Assembly (NCBI GenBank): GCA_016193395.1
Contig: JACPSH010000015.1
Location: 1-37,857, forward strand
DNA from: Gammaproteobacteria bacterium
Lineage (GTDB): Bacteria > Pseudomonadota > Gammaproteobacteria > Eutrophobiales > Eutrophobiaceae
Direction of reading: 5' to 3'
Length of the DNA stretch: 37,857 nucleotides
Each line of letters begins with the position of its first letter. The first letter of the stretch is position 1. Position numbers and translations under genes: made by a program. Below are positions 17,300 through 25,612 of the stretch, piece after piece. Below the pieces are notes generated by a model. That model saw only the letters and a list, made by a program, of their open reading frames with translations, ran no database searches and was not told the DNA's origin.

Positions 17300-19351
17300 T
17301 CAGGCTTCTTCAGCCTTCGGCTTGAAGGCGGCGATCAGCTCCTTCTGCGTGCGCGCGGGCACCGGATCGTAATGGCTGAAGGCGAGGGAATAGGAACCCG
17401 CGCCGCCGGTGATCGACTTCAGTTTGGACTGGTAGCCGTCCAGTTCGCTCAGGGGCGCCTGCGCCATGATCGCGGTCATTCCGCCGGGCTGTCCTTCCGT
17501 GTTGCTGATGCGCGCGCGTTTTCCGGAAAGATCCGCCGTGATGTCCCCCATCGCGGAGTTAGGCGAAATCACGGTGATCGTGACAATCGGTTCGAGCACG
17601 ACGGGATTCGCCTTCATGAAGGCGTCCAGGAACGCTTTCTTGCCCGCGGAGACGAACGCGACTTCCTTGGAATCCACCGGGTGGTGCTTGCCGTCGTAAA
17701 CGCTGACGCGGATGTCCTGCATCGCGTAACCGGCGATGGCGCCTTCCTGGTACGCCTGGCGTATGCCTTTCTCCACCGCGGGGATGTACTGTCTCGGGAT
17801 CACGCCGCCGACCACATCGTCTACGAACTCGAATCCGGTGCCGCGCGGAAGCGGTTCCACCCTGAGGAAGACTTCGCCGAACTGTCCGGCGCCGCCGGTC
17901 TGCTTCTTGTGCCGGTGGTGTCCCTCGGCCTTCATCGTGATCGTCTCGCGGTAGGCGATTCGCGGCGGACGCGTGTCCATTTCGACGTTGTACCGTTCCT
18001 TGAGACGCTCGAGGATGATGCGCAGGTGCAGCTCCCCCAGGCCACGGATCACCGTTTCGTTCAGCGCAGCATTGTGCTCAACCCTGAAACTCAGGTCCTC
18101 CGTCTGCAGCTTGTGGAGGGCATCGGAGATCTTCTGCTCGTCGCCGCGACTCTTCGTCTGGATCGCCAGGCCGTACATGGGCTCGGGGAAATTCATCGAG
18201 TGCAGGTGAATGTGGTCCTCGTCGTGGGAGTCGTGCAGGACCGCGTCGAAGTGCAGCTCCTCGACCTTGGCCACCGCGCAGATGTCGCCGGGGATCCCCC
18301 TGGCCAGCTCGGTATGTTCCCTGCCCTGGAGCTTGAGCAGGTGGCCGACTTTAAAGGGTTTGCGACCGTCGCCGACGAACAGCTGGCTGTCGCGAGTGAT
18401 CGTCCCCTGATGGATGCGGAACACGCCGAGCCTGCCGACGAATGGATCGATGCTGACCTTGAACACGTGCGCGAGCGCGTGCCGGGACGGGTCCGGGACG
18501 ATCGCGTACGGCTTCGCATCGGCTCCTTCCCCCGTGAGGAATTCCGGCGGGTTGCCCTCCATCGGATTGGGCATCAGGCGCGCAAAGATCTCGAGCAGCT
18601 GATCGACGCCAGCGCCCGTCACTGCTGACACGAAACACACCGGAATCAGATGATCCTCGCGCAGGGCGCGTTCGAAGGGATCGTGCAACTGCTCGGGCGT
18701 CAGTACCGCGCCCTGCTCGAGATACACTTCCATGAGTTTCTCGTCGAGTTCGACCACCTGATCGACAATGTGCGTGTGCGCCTCCTCCACCGAGGAGAAA
18801 TCGGTGGCCTTGCCGGAGGGCTGGAAGAAGCAGTCCACCACTTCCTTTCCGCGCGCCGCCGGCAGGTTGATGGGCAGGCAGCCGCCGCCGAATTCCTCGC
18901 GCAGTTGCTTGAGCAGTCCCTCGAGGTCGGTGTCCTCGGCGTCGATCTTGTTGACGATGATCAGGCGGTCCAGCTTGCGCTCCTTCGCCACCTGCATCAT
19001 TTTCCGCGCGACGATCTCCACGCCGCTCTGGGCGTTGATGACGACGGCGCAGGATTCGACCGCCGCCAGCACCGGCAGAGTCTTCCCCATCAGGTCCGGA
19101 TAACCGGGCGTATCGATCAGATTGATGTGCCCGCCGTGGTAATCCATGCTCACCACCGCGGCATCGAGCGAATGCAGGTGCGCCTTTTCCTGCGGATCGA
19201 AATCGCAGACGGTGGTGCCCTTCTGGACGGATCCCATCTGGTTGATGGCCCCGGCGCGGAACAGCAGGTTCTCCGCCAGCGTCGTCTTTCCCGTGCCGGT
19301 CTGTCCGACCAGCGCGACATTGCGGATCTCCTCGGTGCGGTAGCTGGCCAT
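17300..19351 (-). CDS. Elongation factor G-like GTPase (EF-G paralogue)
   Basis: 683 residues with the EF-G domain order. In the G domain, P-loop GQTGTGKT is at 16-23, DTPG at 80-83, NKID at 134-137 and an SAVTG G5 region follows. Domains II to V end in a basic/acidic tail. Unlike canonical EF-G, the switch I/G2 segment reads DFDPQEKAHLHSL (about 50-62) in place of the usual EQERGITI, which marks the EF-G-like family whose role differs from the main translocase (possibly stress translation or ribosome rescue). It is not the str-operon fusA: no rpsL, rpsG or tuf is adjacent. The next gene downstream on the same strand is the sulfite reductase, 115 bases away. Confidence 0.88.
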   Translation of the reverse strand: MASYRTEEIRNVALVGQTGTGKTTLAENLLFRAGAINQMGSVQKGTTVCDFDPQEKAHLHSLDAAVVSMDYHGGHINLIDTPGYPDLMGKTLPVLAAVESCAVVINAQSGVEIVARKMMQVAKERKLDRLIIVNKIDAEDTDLEGLLKQLREEFGGGCLPINLPAARGKEVVDCFFQPSGKATDFSSVEEAHTHIVDQVVELDEKLMEVYLEQGAVLTPEQLHDPFERALREDHLIPVCFVSAVTGAGVDQLLEIFARLMPNPMEGNPPEFLTGEGADAKPYAIVPDPSRHALAHVFKVSIDPFVGRLGVFRIHQGTITRDSQLFVGDGRKPFKVGHLLKLQGREHTELARGIPGDICAVAKVEELHFDAVLHDSHDEDHIHLHSMNFPEPMYGLAIQTKSRGDEQKISDALHKLQTEDLSFRVEHNAALNETVIRGLGELHLRIILERLKERYNVEMDTRPPRIAYRETITMKAEGHHRHKKQTGGAGQFGEVFLRVEPLPRGTGFEFVDDVVGGVIPRQYIPAVEKGIRQAYQEGAIAGYAMQDIRVSVYDGKHHPVDSKEVAFVSAGKKAFLDAFMKANPVVLEPIVTITVISPNSAMGDITADLSGKRARISNTEGQPGGMTAIMAQAPLSELDGYQSKLKSITGGAGSYSLAFSHYDPVPARTQKELIAAFKPKAEEA

Positions 19352-19555
19352 CGATTCCCTGGTCTTCGGATTATTGTTATTTCGCGGATAAAATGACGGG
19401 GTTGCCCGCTACCGCGAAGGATAATGAGTAGAACCGGGGCAAGTCTATCCCCGCCGCCCCGTCCGGGGCCTTCAATGATGGGAAAAGTAACGCGCGCGGA
19501 TCGGGGTCGAAGGATCCGCTCCGACCCCGGTACTCCCGGAGCCGGTCGCCACGGT

Positions 19556-19774
19556 TCAGGCGTAGTGATAGCGGGCCAGAAGAGCCCGGCCTTTCCGGGT
19601 CAGATACCCTTCGGCGTCGATAAAACCGCGTTGCGTCGCAAGACCATAGAGGGTCTGGGAGCGGTTGTGCGGCAAATACACCATGCCGTCGCCGTAGTGG
19701 CACTCCAGCAGTGCGGCGATTTGCGGCTCCGACAAATCCAGCGTGGAACCGGATTCAAGACGGGATGGAGTCAT
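19556..19774 (-). CDS. Small hypothetical protein
   Basis: 72 residues starting MTPSRLESG, with two predicted helices (SEPQIAALLECHY and TLYGLATQRG) and a C-terminal GYLTRKGRALLARY that resembles the recognition end of a small winged-helix fold. No signal peptide. I do not recognise a family. No strong RBS is visible at the ATG, but the composition is gene-like and the frame has no good competitor. The AT-rich region just upstream (19775-19870) could carry its promoter, including a TTATAAAG stretch. Confidence 0.55.
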   Translation of the reverse strand: MTPSRLESGSTLDLSEPQIAALLECHYGDGMVYLPHNRSQTLYGLATQRGFIDAEGYLTRKGRALLARYHYA

Positions 19775-19959
19775 ATTCTGGATAGCGGCCAGCGGGCTCT
19801 ACGCTGAACGGCAATTTCAATTAAGGCTTTATAAGCAATGGGTTATGTTAACTACTTAATTCATGAAGTCAATAAGCAGTCTTAACTGATGGAGGCAAAG
19901 ATGCTTTTACTATAACGATCAGACAAGGACCGGAACCGGATGGTTCCATGGTGCCTTCC

Positions 19960-20154
19960 CTAGTGACCCGTCCCGCAATGCTCTTGTGCAATTCTCGTGT
20001 CGCGATGACGTCATTCCGGAAGCGGCGCAGCCGCTTTCCGGAATCCAGATAGCACTCGACGAACGCTGGATTCCGGGCGCCGCCTGCGGCGGGCCCGGAA
20101 TGACGTTCCTCCTGGTGTGGAATTTCGCAAGAACATTGCGGGACGCCACACTAG
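19960..20154. repeat. 195-base element of nested inverted repeats (MITE/REP-like)
   Basis: Outer arms 19960-19994 and 20120-20154 are 35-base imperfect inverted repeats, starting ctagtg and ending cactag; the inner 25 bases of each arm match at 22 positions. Inside lies a second pair of arms, cgtcattccgg at 20009-20019 and ccggaatgacg at 20095-20105. Between these are two separate hairpins, 20012-20044 around a gca loop and 20068-20100 around a ct/tg centre. The inner hairpins belong to the widespread proteobacterial type 'cattccgg ... ccggaatcc'. No transposase reading frame is present; this is a non-autonomous or structural element. The surrounding gene-free stretch 19775-20169 holds nothing else I can name. 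Confidence 0.75.
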
Positions 20155-20169
20155 CCCCTAGTCCCTTCT

Positions 20170-21285
20170 TCAATCACTCCTGTGCCCCCGCGCGAGGTAA
20201 GCATGCGACTGCATTTCCACCAGCCGGCTTGCCGTGCGGAGAAAGGGTTGGGCGAGTCGCCGTCCGGCGTAGAGTCCATCCGGCGGCGCATCCGCGCTCA
20301 GCATCAGCCGCACGTTGCGGTCGTAGAGTTCGTCCACCAGATGGATGAAACGCTGCGCGCTGTCGATCGAGCCATCCTCCATGCGCGGCACATTGCCGAC
20401 CAGCACGGTCTGGAACTGGCGCGCAATCTCGATGTAATCGGACATGGATCTGGGTCCGCCGCAGATGACCTGGAAGTCGAACCACACGACGCCGTCCGCG
20501 CGGCGCACGATGGGGATGCGGCGATTCTCGATCTCGATCGTCGTGTTGCGGCTGCCCGCCTCCGGCGCGAGGTTGTCGAAATGCGTGTGCAGCACCGCAT
20601 CGGCGCGCCCATCCAACGGGAAATGGAAGATGCGCGCATGGTCGAGGTAGCGCATGCGGTAGTCCACTCCGGAGTCGAGATTCACGACCTGGGTGCGTTC
20701 CTTGATGAGGTCGATCGCGGGAAGGAAGCGGTCGCGCTGCAATCCACCGTGGTAGAGCCGATCCGGATGCTCGTTCGAAGTCGCGACCAGGCAAACGCCA
20801 CGGTCGAACAGCGCACCGAGCAGGTTGCCGATCAACATCGCATCCGTGATGTCGGATACGTGAAACTCGTCGAAACACAGCACCAGGGTTCTCTCCGCCA
20901 GGCGATCAGCGACAATCCTGAGCGGATCCTCGATCTGCCTGAGCCCTCTCAGCTCACGGTGGATGTGTTGCATGAACCGGTGGAAGTGCATGCGCAACTT
21001 TCGTTCGAACGGCAGGCACTCATAGAAGGCATCCGCGATCCAGGTCTTCCCGCGCCCGACGCCGCCCCATAGATAGAGTCCCCGGCACGGAGGCTCCTTT
21101 TCCCCGAGCAGCCTGCGCCTCAGCCGGCCAAGCAGCGCGTTTCGACGCGCATGCTCGGCAATCAGCGATTCGTGGAGCGACTGCGTCAGTCCGACCGCTT
21201 CCCGCTGGGCGCGATCCGGAACGAACCTGCGGCACGCGAGCACCTGCTCGTAGTGCTGCATCGGCGTGGTTATCCCGGCCTGCAT
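20170..21285 (-). CDS. zapE: Cell division protein ZapE (AFG1-type AAA ATPase)
   Basis: 371 residues from the ATG at 21285 (MQAGITTPMQHYEQ), which matches the usual short N-terminus; an open frame continues to 21333 but would overlap the radical SAM gene. Walker A GGVGRGKT lies near residue 75 and Walker B LVLCFDEFHVSD near 135. An Arg-rich sensor region and the ATSNEHPD motif follow. ZapE is a peripheral ATPase that destabilises FtsZ bundles during division. The gene lies 16 bases after the radical SAM stop on the same strand, suggesting a transcription unit. The N-terminal start is uncertain by up to 16 codons. Confidence 0.93.
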   Translation of the reverse strand: MQAGITTPMQHYEQVLACRRFVPDRAQREAVGLTQSLHESLIAEHARRNALLGRLRRRLLGEKEPPCRGLYLWGGVGRGKTWIADAFYECLPFERKLRMHFHRFMQHIHRELRGLRQIEDPLRIVADRLAERTLVLCFDEFHVSDITDAMLIGNLLGALFDRGVCLVATSNEHPDRLYHGGLQRDRFLPAIDLIKERTQVVNLDSGVDYRMRYLDHARIFHFPLDGRADAVLHTHFDNLAPEAGSRNTTIEIENRRIPIVRRADGVVWFDFQVICGGPRSMSDYIEIARQFQTVLVGNVPRMEDGSIDSAQRFIHLVDELYDRNVRLMLSADAPPDGLYAGRRLAQPFLRTASRLVEMQSHAYLARGHRSD

Positions 21286-21301
21286 CCCCAACAAGCGTGA
21301 T

Positions 21302-23416
21302 TCAGAACATTTCCAGTTGTGGATCGGATCCACTCGGCGGCCGGAACAGTTCCGTGCGCAGTGTTTTCTCTTCGCCGTTCAGGCCGAGCCGGTCGCAGGC
21401 GTGCCGGAAGCGCTGCCGGATCAGGTCGGCAAACTGGCCACTCCCCTTCATGCGTTGGTGGAACTCCGGATCGTTCAGCCGGCCGCCGCGCAGATCGCGG
21501 ATCGCGTTCAGCACGCGCCCGGCCTTAAGCGGCTCGTGCTCCTTGAGCCAGCCGCTGAACAGCTCCTTGATCTCGAGTGGCAGACGCACGATGACGTATC
21601 CCGCCCAGCGCGCGCCGGCGGCGGATGCGTGTTCCAGCACCGCTTCCATCTCCGCGTCGTTGATGAACGGGATCACCGGCGCGAACATCACGCCCGCGGG
21701 GATCCCGGCATCAGACAGCCGGCGCAGGGTTTCGACGCGTCGTTTCGGTGAGCTGGCGCGCGGCTCCATCTTTCGCGCCAAATCGTTGCGCAGCGAAGTG
21801 ATCGAAAGGGCGACCTGCACCAGTCCCTTCTCCGCCATGGGCGCGAGCAGATCGATGTCCCGTTCCACGAGCCAGGACTTGGTGACGATGGTCAGCGGAT
21901 GATCCGTCTCGTGCAGGACCTCGATGATGCCGCGCGTGATGCGCCATTCGCGCTCGATGGGCTGGTAAGGATCCGTGTTCGTCCCCAGCGCGATCGGCGT
22001 GCAGCGGTAGCCGGGTTTCGCCAGTTCCTGTCTCAGCAGCTTCGCCGCGTCCGGCTTCGCGAACAGCTTCGATTCGAAATCGATGCCGGGCGACAGATCG
22101 AGATAGGCGTGCGTCGGGCGGGCATAGCAATTGTGACTGACGACGCCATTTGCGATGAAGTCGCCGGTTTCAGTCGTCATGTCGTAGAGGCGAAGCGCCT
22201 TGCCAAGCGATTCAATCCCGATAACTTCCAGTCTGGCATTGGTCTTTACAGCCTGACCTTCAATATTGCGTTTCCGGGTAATGGCAGGGTCCATCGTATG
22301 CAAGAACCGGAGTTGCTCGGGCAAACCACCCAAAAGCCTCACGGCATTCATCGACTTCCTGGTTTCAAAGCTCCGGTGCTCTACGCAATACCGGAAACCA
22401 AGCGCCTGCAGTCCGCGGCAAACCCAATCGATGATTTCCATATCCGTATTGAGGATTCTCAAATTGCACTGGCTGAAGCTTCCCTCGGCATCGAAAATTC
22501 CCGCGAGGAAGCCAGCATGCCATTCAGGCGATTCGTTCGAGGGCCAGGAGATGAGCTTGCCGATGCGTTCGACTTGGGCGCGAGCACTCGTGCGGATCGC
22601 CTGCATTGCCTTCCGGTCGCCGGCCGCTTTCTGGAAGACGAATTCTTTCGTAGCAATATCACACTCCCCCAGATACATCCTGGTCCGTTCGAGCGCTTCC
22701 CTGTCAATCAAGGCCAGACGGAACCGATGCTGGTCTCCGTTGGCTCGGCCAGCGCGTTGATAGTGATAGGACCCTAAGTGAACATCCGCACGGATCATGC
22801 CGCACAGATATCCGAGCCGGTAATTCGGGTCTTTCGTCACCGCGTGGGCGAACGCCCCCGTTCCCATAAGCTTGTTATTGGTCGTCAGGTGTGGCCGGCG
22901 AGCGTGTCCCTGCTCCGCTCCGATGACGAATTTCCAGCCCCGTTCCGTGAGAAAGCGATGATCAGGTCCTGCCACAAGACTCGTGCCGTCGGCGAGCGTA
23001 ATTCGATACGCCGGTTTCACAACGCTCCAATGCGCCTTCACCACGGACTTCACGTAGCGGCGGTACCAGCCATTGCGCTGTGTTCCGTACACTAGGTCGC
23101 CCACCTGGATATCTGCCAGCGCGCGAGTGGAAGCATCCTCCATCAGGATCAACGTTTCACCCGACAGGCAGTAGACACACCCATGCTCGCATCCCCTGTA
23201 AGGATTGATGGAGGCTTCGAAGGGGATGTCGGGCGAATCGTTCCGCGAGATGATCGTGCGCGGATGTTCGACCGTAACCGTGGTACGGATCGGCGCGGGC
23301 GGCTCGGTATCGCCCCAGCCGTCGTCTACGTCCTCCCGCCGCCAGTCGAGGTAGCGGCCGTCGATTTTCGATGCCGTCCCGCGGCCCTTGATCTTCGCAA
23401 TCGGCTGGTCGGCCAT
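21302..23416 (-). CDS. PA0069-family radical SAM protein interrupted by an intein
   Basis: 704 residues from ATG 23416 (MADQPIAKIKGRG); an earlier ATG at 23491 would overlap the SirB1-family gene. N-extein (1-82) carries RGCEHGCVY. The radical SAM motif is C76-x3-C80-x2-C, and the third cysteine is separated by a 347-residue intein (83-429). The C-extein resumes with C430-YARPTHAYLDLSP, followed by GTNTDPYQPIE and the TIM-barrel body. Removing the intein gives a 357-residue protein of normal length, with the motif restored as CEHGCVYCYARP. Radical SAM enzymes use a 4Fe-4S cluster to cleave AdoMet; this family is spore-photoproduct-lyase-related with no firmly known reaction. Lies 13 bases after the SirB1-family gene. 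Confidence 0.93.
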   Translation of the reverse strand: MADQPIAKIKGRGTASKIDGRYLDWRREDVDDGWGDTEPPAPIRTTVTVEHPRTIISRNDSPDIPFEASINPYRGCEHGCVYCLSGETLILMEDASTRALADIQVGDLVYGTQRNGWYRRYVKSVVKAHWSVVKPAYRITLADGTSLVAGPDHRFLTERGWKFVIGAEQGHARRPHLTTNNKLMGTGAFAHAVTKDPNYRLGYLCGMIRADVHLGSYHYQRAGRANGDQHRFRLALIDREALERTRMYLGECDIATKEFVFQKAAGDRKAMQAIRTSARAQVERIGKLISWPSNESPEWHAGFLAGIFDAEGSFSQCNLRILNTDMEIIDWVCRGLQALGFRYCVEHRSFETRKSMNAVRLLGGLPEQLRFLHTMDPAITRKRNIEGQAVKTNARLEVIGIESLGKALRLYDMTTETGDFIANGVVSHNCYARPTHAYLDLSPGIDFESKLFAKPDAAKLLRQELAKPGYRCTPIALGTNTDPYQPIEREWRITRGIIEVLHETDHPLTIVTKSWLVERDIDLLAPMAEKGLVQVALSITSLRNDLARKMEPRASSPKRRVETLRRLSDAGIPAGVMFAPVIPFINDAEMEAVLEHASAAGARWAGYVIVRLPLEIKELFSGWLKEHEPLKAGRVLNAIRDLRGGRLNDPEFHQRMKGSGQFADLIRQRFRHACDRLGLNGEEKTLRTELFRPPSGSDPQLEMF
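22130..23170 (-). other. Intein with LAGLIDADG homing endonuclease domain (inside the radical SAM gene)
   Basis: Residues 83-429 of the host protein. Block A is CLSGETLILMEDA with Cys1; block B is GPDHRFLT with His153; block F is LYDMTTETGDFIANG. The junction VVSHN ends in His428-Asn429 and the +1 residue is Cys430, so all residues for standard class 1 splicing are in place. Block B has Gly at the place where Thr is usual (TxxH). Two LAGLIDADG-type helices lie between the splicing blocks: YLCGMIRADV (about 203-212, acidic D211) and FLAGIFDAEG (about 303-312, acidic E311). The DNA is visibly poorer in GC than the exteins (one 60-base sample at 22441-22500 has 27 G+C; an extein sample at 21661-21720 has 40). 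Both points fit acquisition by homing. Confidence 0.93.
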
Positions 23417-23429
23417 GCCGCACACCGCG

Positions 23430-24290
23430 TCAGTGCAGGCGCGAGAGGGAATGTTTGAGATCAGCGAGGCGCGTGCAGATGTACTGCTCATCGCCCGAGC
23501 CCGGGGAGAGCATCAGGTACTGCTCGTAGTCCTGGATTGCCGCGCGCAGGGAATTCATCTGATCGTGAACGTGCGCGCGGTCGCGGAGCTCGCTCGCGGC
23601 ATCCGGGAAGATGCGCAGGATGAGATTCACGGCATCCAGCGCCCTGGGGTAGTCCTCACGGTTGAGGTAGATGCTCTTCAGATTCCGGATCATGCGCGCC
23701 AGGATTTCCTTGCGGCTGGCCGCTGCCAGCAGGCGCTCCAGGTCCCAGCCGGCACGGCGCTCGCTGGAAAAATGCTCCAGACGCCGTTCGAGTTCGCCAC
23801 GCTCCAGCGTGCGGCCGCCGGCAAACGGGTCGAGTACAAGTCGCTCGCCTCCCCATTCGACTTTGACCAGGAAATGGCCCGGGAAGGAGACGCCCCGCAC
23901 CGGCAAGCCCAAACGGCGTCCGATCTCGATATAGACCAGGGAGAGCGATATGGGGATCCCCTGCCGCCGCTCCAGCACATCATTGAGAAAGCTGTTGCGG
24001 GGATCGTTGAAGGTTTCGAGGTCGCCGTGAAATCCGAGTTCCTCGAACAGGAACCGGTTCACGGCGGAGATGACCTCCGCCGGCGCGCTGTCCGGCGCGA
24101 GCCGCGCGCGGCACTGTTCCGCCAGCGCGTCCAGTCGTTGCAGGTGCGGCGCAGGATCCAGACCGGGATACTCGCGCTCCGCAATGAGCAGCGCGGCCTC
24201 CGCCAGATTGATATTCTCATCCGGCCCGGAGACAATGTCCGTGAAGCGATCCAGTCCTGCCTGTTTCGGGTGCTCCATGGGTGTCTGCAA
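23430..24290 (-). CDS. SirB1-family protein (transglutaminase-like plus TPR)
   Basis: 286 residues. The N-terminal two thirds match the SirB1/transglutaminase-like family (COG2912), with RFLFEELGFHGD near residue 84, RQGIPISLSLVYIEIGRRLGL near 108, SFPGHFLVKV near 134 and LDPFAGG near 153. The C-terminal third has TPR-like helices (NLKSIYLNREDYPRALDAVN ... RAAIQDYEQYL). The family is widespread in proteobacteria, close to prmC or peptide-release genes in E. coli; its role is unclear. ATG 24290 or the internal ATG at 24278 could start it. It is divergent from rmuC, with 48 bases between. Confidence 0.9.
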   Translation of the reverse strand: MQTPMEHPKQAGLDRFTDIVSGPDENINLAEAALLIAEREYPGLDPAPHLQRLDALAEQCRARLAPDSAPAEVISAVNRFLFEELGFHGDLETFNDPRNSFLNDVLERRQGIPISLSLVYIEIGRRLGLPVRGVSFPGHFLVKVEWGGERLVLDPFAGGRTLERGELERRLEHFSSERRAGWDLERLLAAASRKEILARMIRNLKSIYLNREDYPRALDAVNLILRIFPDAASELRDRAHVHDQMNSLRAAIQDYEQYLMLSPGSGDEQYICTRLADLKHSLSRLH

Positions 24291-24338
24291 CGGAGTAGAG
24301 GCGCCGGGACCACCGGAAAATCCACCAGCACGACCTCA

Positions 24339-25607
24339 ATGGCGCTCCCGCCCATCATAACCGACATTCTGCTCGCCGTCGTCGCGCTGGGCGTGCTCTG
24401 GCTGTGTCTGCGCCGTGAGGCGGGATCCGGGGCCATCGAGGGATTGACGCGCCTCGATGTTCGAATCGAGGAACACCTCAAGCGCCTCATCGCGGTGGAG
24501 CAGCGGCTCGGCGAATTACGCGAGGAACTCCGGCTGATCCTCGCCGAGCACGGCAGCCGCTTCGAGCAGCGCCAGGGAGAAGCCATCAAGCACCTGTCCG
24601 AAATCCTCCAGGCCGGCATGACCAATCTTCAGAAGCAGGTCGGCGAGCACCTCGCGCGGTACAGCGACGATCTGGGCAAGCGCATGGACGGCCTGACGCA
24701 GAAGACCGACCAGCGGCTCCAGGATATCAGCGGCCAGGTCGAGAAACGACTTGCCGAGGGTTTCGAGAAGACGACGCAGACCTTCGGCGACATCCTGAAA
24801 CGCCTGGCGCTGATCGACGAGGCGCAGAAGAAGATTACGGAGCTGTCGAGCAACGTCGTCAGTCTTCAGGAAGTGCTCGCCGACAAGGGCTCGCGCGGCG
24901 CCTTCGGGGAAGTGCAGCTTGCCGCGCTGGTGCGCAACATGCTCCCCGAGAGCCACTTCCGGCTGCAGCACACGCTGAGCAACGGCAAGAAGGCGGACTG
25001 CGTCCTGTTCCTGCCCGAGCCGACCGGCGCGGTAGCCATCGACGCGAAATTCCCGCTGGAGTCCTACCGGCGCATGACCGACCGGGATCTCCCGGACGCA
25101 GATCGTAAGGCCGCGGAACGCCAGTTCAAAATCGACATCCAGAAGCACGTGGACGACATCGCCGGCAAGTACATACTTCCCGGCGAGACATCCGACGGCG
25201 CGGTCATGTTCATTCCCGCCGAGGCCGTTTTCGCCGAGATCCTGGCGCACCATCCGGATCTCATCGATCGCGCCCAGAAGGCGCGCGTCTGGCTGGTCTC
25301 CCCCACGACGCTGATGGCGGTACTGAATACCGCCCGCGCCGTGCTCAAGGATGCCGCCACGCGCGAGCAAGTGCACATCATCCGCGAGCACCTGGTCATG
25401 CTTGCCGAGGATTTCGGCCGCTTCCAGGAGCGCATGGACAAACTCGCGCAGCACATCGGCCAGGCGCACCGCGACGTGGAAGACGTCAATATATCCGCGC
25501 GGAAAATTACCAGCCGGTTCCAGAAGATTGAAAAGGTCGAACTGTCCGGCGAAACCGCGCCCCCCGTGCCGACCATCCCGGCACCCGACGACGGCGAGGA
25601 AAACTGA
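24339..25607 (+). CDS. rmuC: DNA recombination protein RmuC
   Basis: 422 residues from ATG 24339. An N-terminal membrane-like helix (ITDILLAVVALGVLWLCL, residues 7-24) leads into a long coiled coil (about 35-190, rich in E, Q, L and K). The RmuC nuclease-like domain covers about 190-390, with SRGAFGEVQL, DCVLFLPE and AVAIDAKFPLESY, the family signature. RmuC limits inversions between repeats and is thought to process DNA ends. A longer frame to the left is only the shadow of the SirB1 gene. It heads a plus-strand operon with the HAD gene (5-base gap) and oxyR. Confidence 0.95.
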   Translation: MALPPIITDILLAVVALGVLWLCLRREAGSGAIEGLTRLDVRIEEHLKRLIAVEQRLGELREELRLILAEHGSRFEQRQGEAIKHLSEILQAGMTNLQKQVGEHLARYSDDLGKRMDGLTQKTDQRLQDISGQVEKRLAEGFEKTTQTFGDILKRLALIDEAQKKITELSSNVVSLQEVLADKGSRGAFGEVQLAALVRNMLPESHFRLQHTLSNGKKADCVLFLPEPTGAVAIDAKFPLESYRRMTDRDLPDADRKAAERQFKIDIQKHVDDIAGKYILPGETSDGAVMFIPAEAVFAEILAHHPDLIDRAQKARVWLVSPTTLMAVLNTARAVLKDAATREQVHIIREHLVMLAEDFGRFQERMDKLAQHIGQAHRDVEDVNISARKITSRFQKIEKVELSGETAPPVPTIPAPDDGEEN

Positions 25608-25612
25608 ACGTC

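Noticed and set aside
19381-19418. Inverted repeat ttcgcgg/ccgcgaa upstream of the EF-G-like gene as an operator
   Set aside because: Only seven bases per arm with a long 24-base spacer; too weak to claim.
19919-20173. An 84-codon minus-strand frame through the palindromic element
   Set aside because: It consists of translated repeat sequence with no RBS; the inverted-repeat structure explains it.
22130-23170. A free-standing homing endonuclease gene or a disrupted radical SAM pseudogene
   Set aside because: The frame is continuous through both junctions and has complete splicing residues; no stop or frameshift separates it from the exteins.
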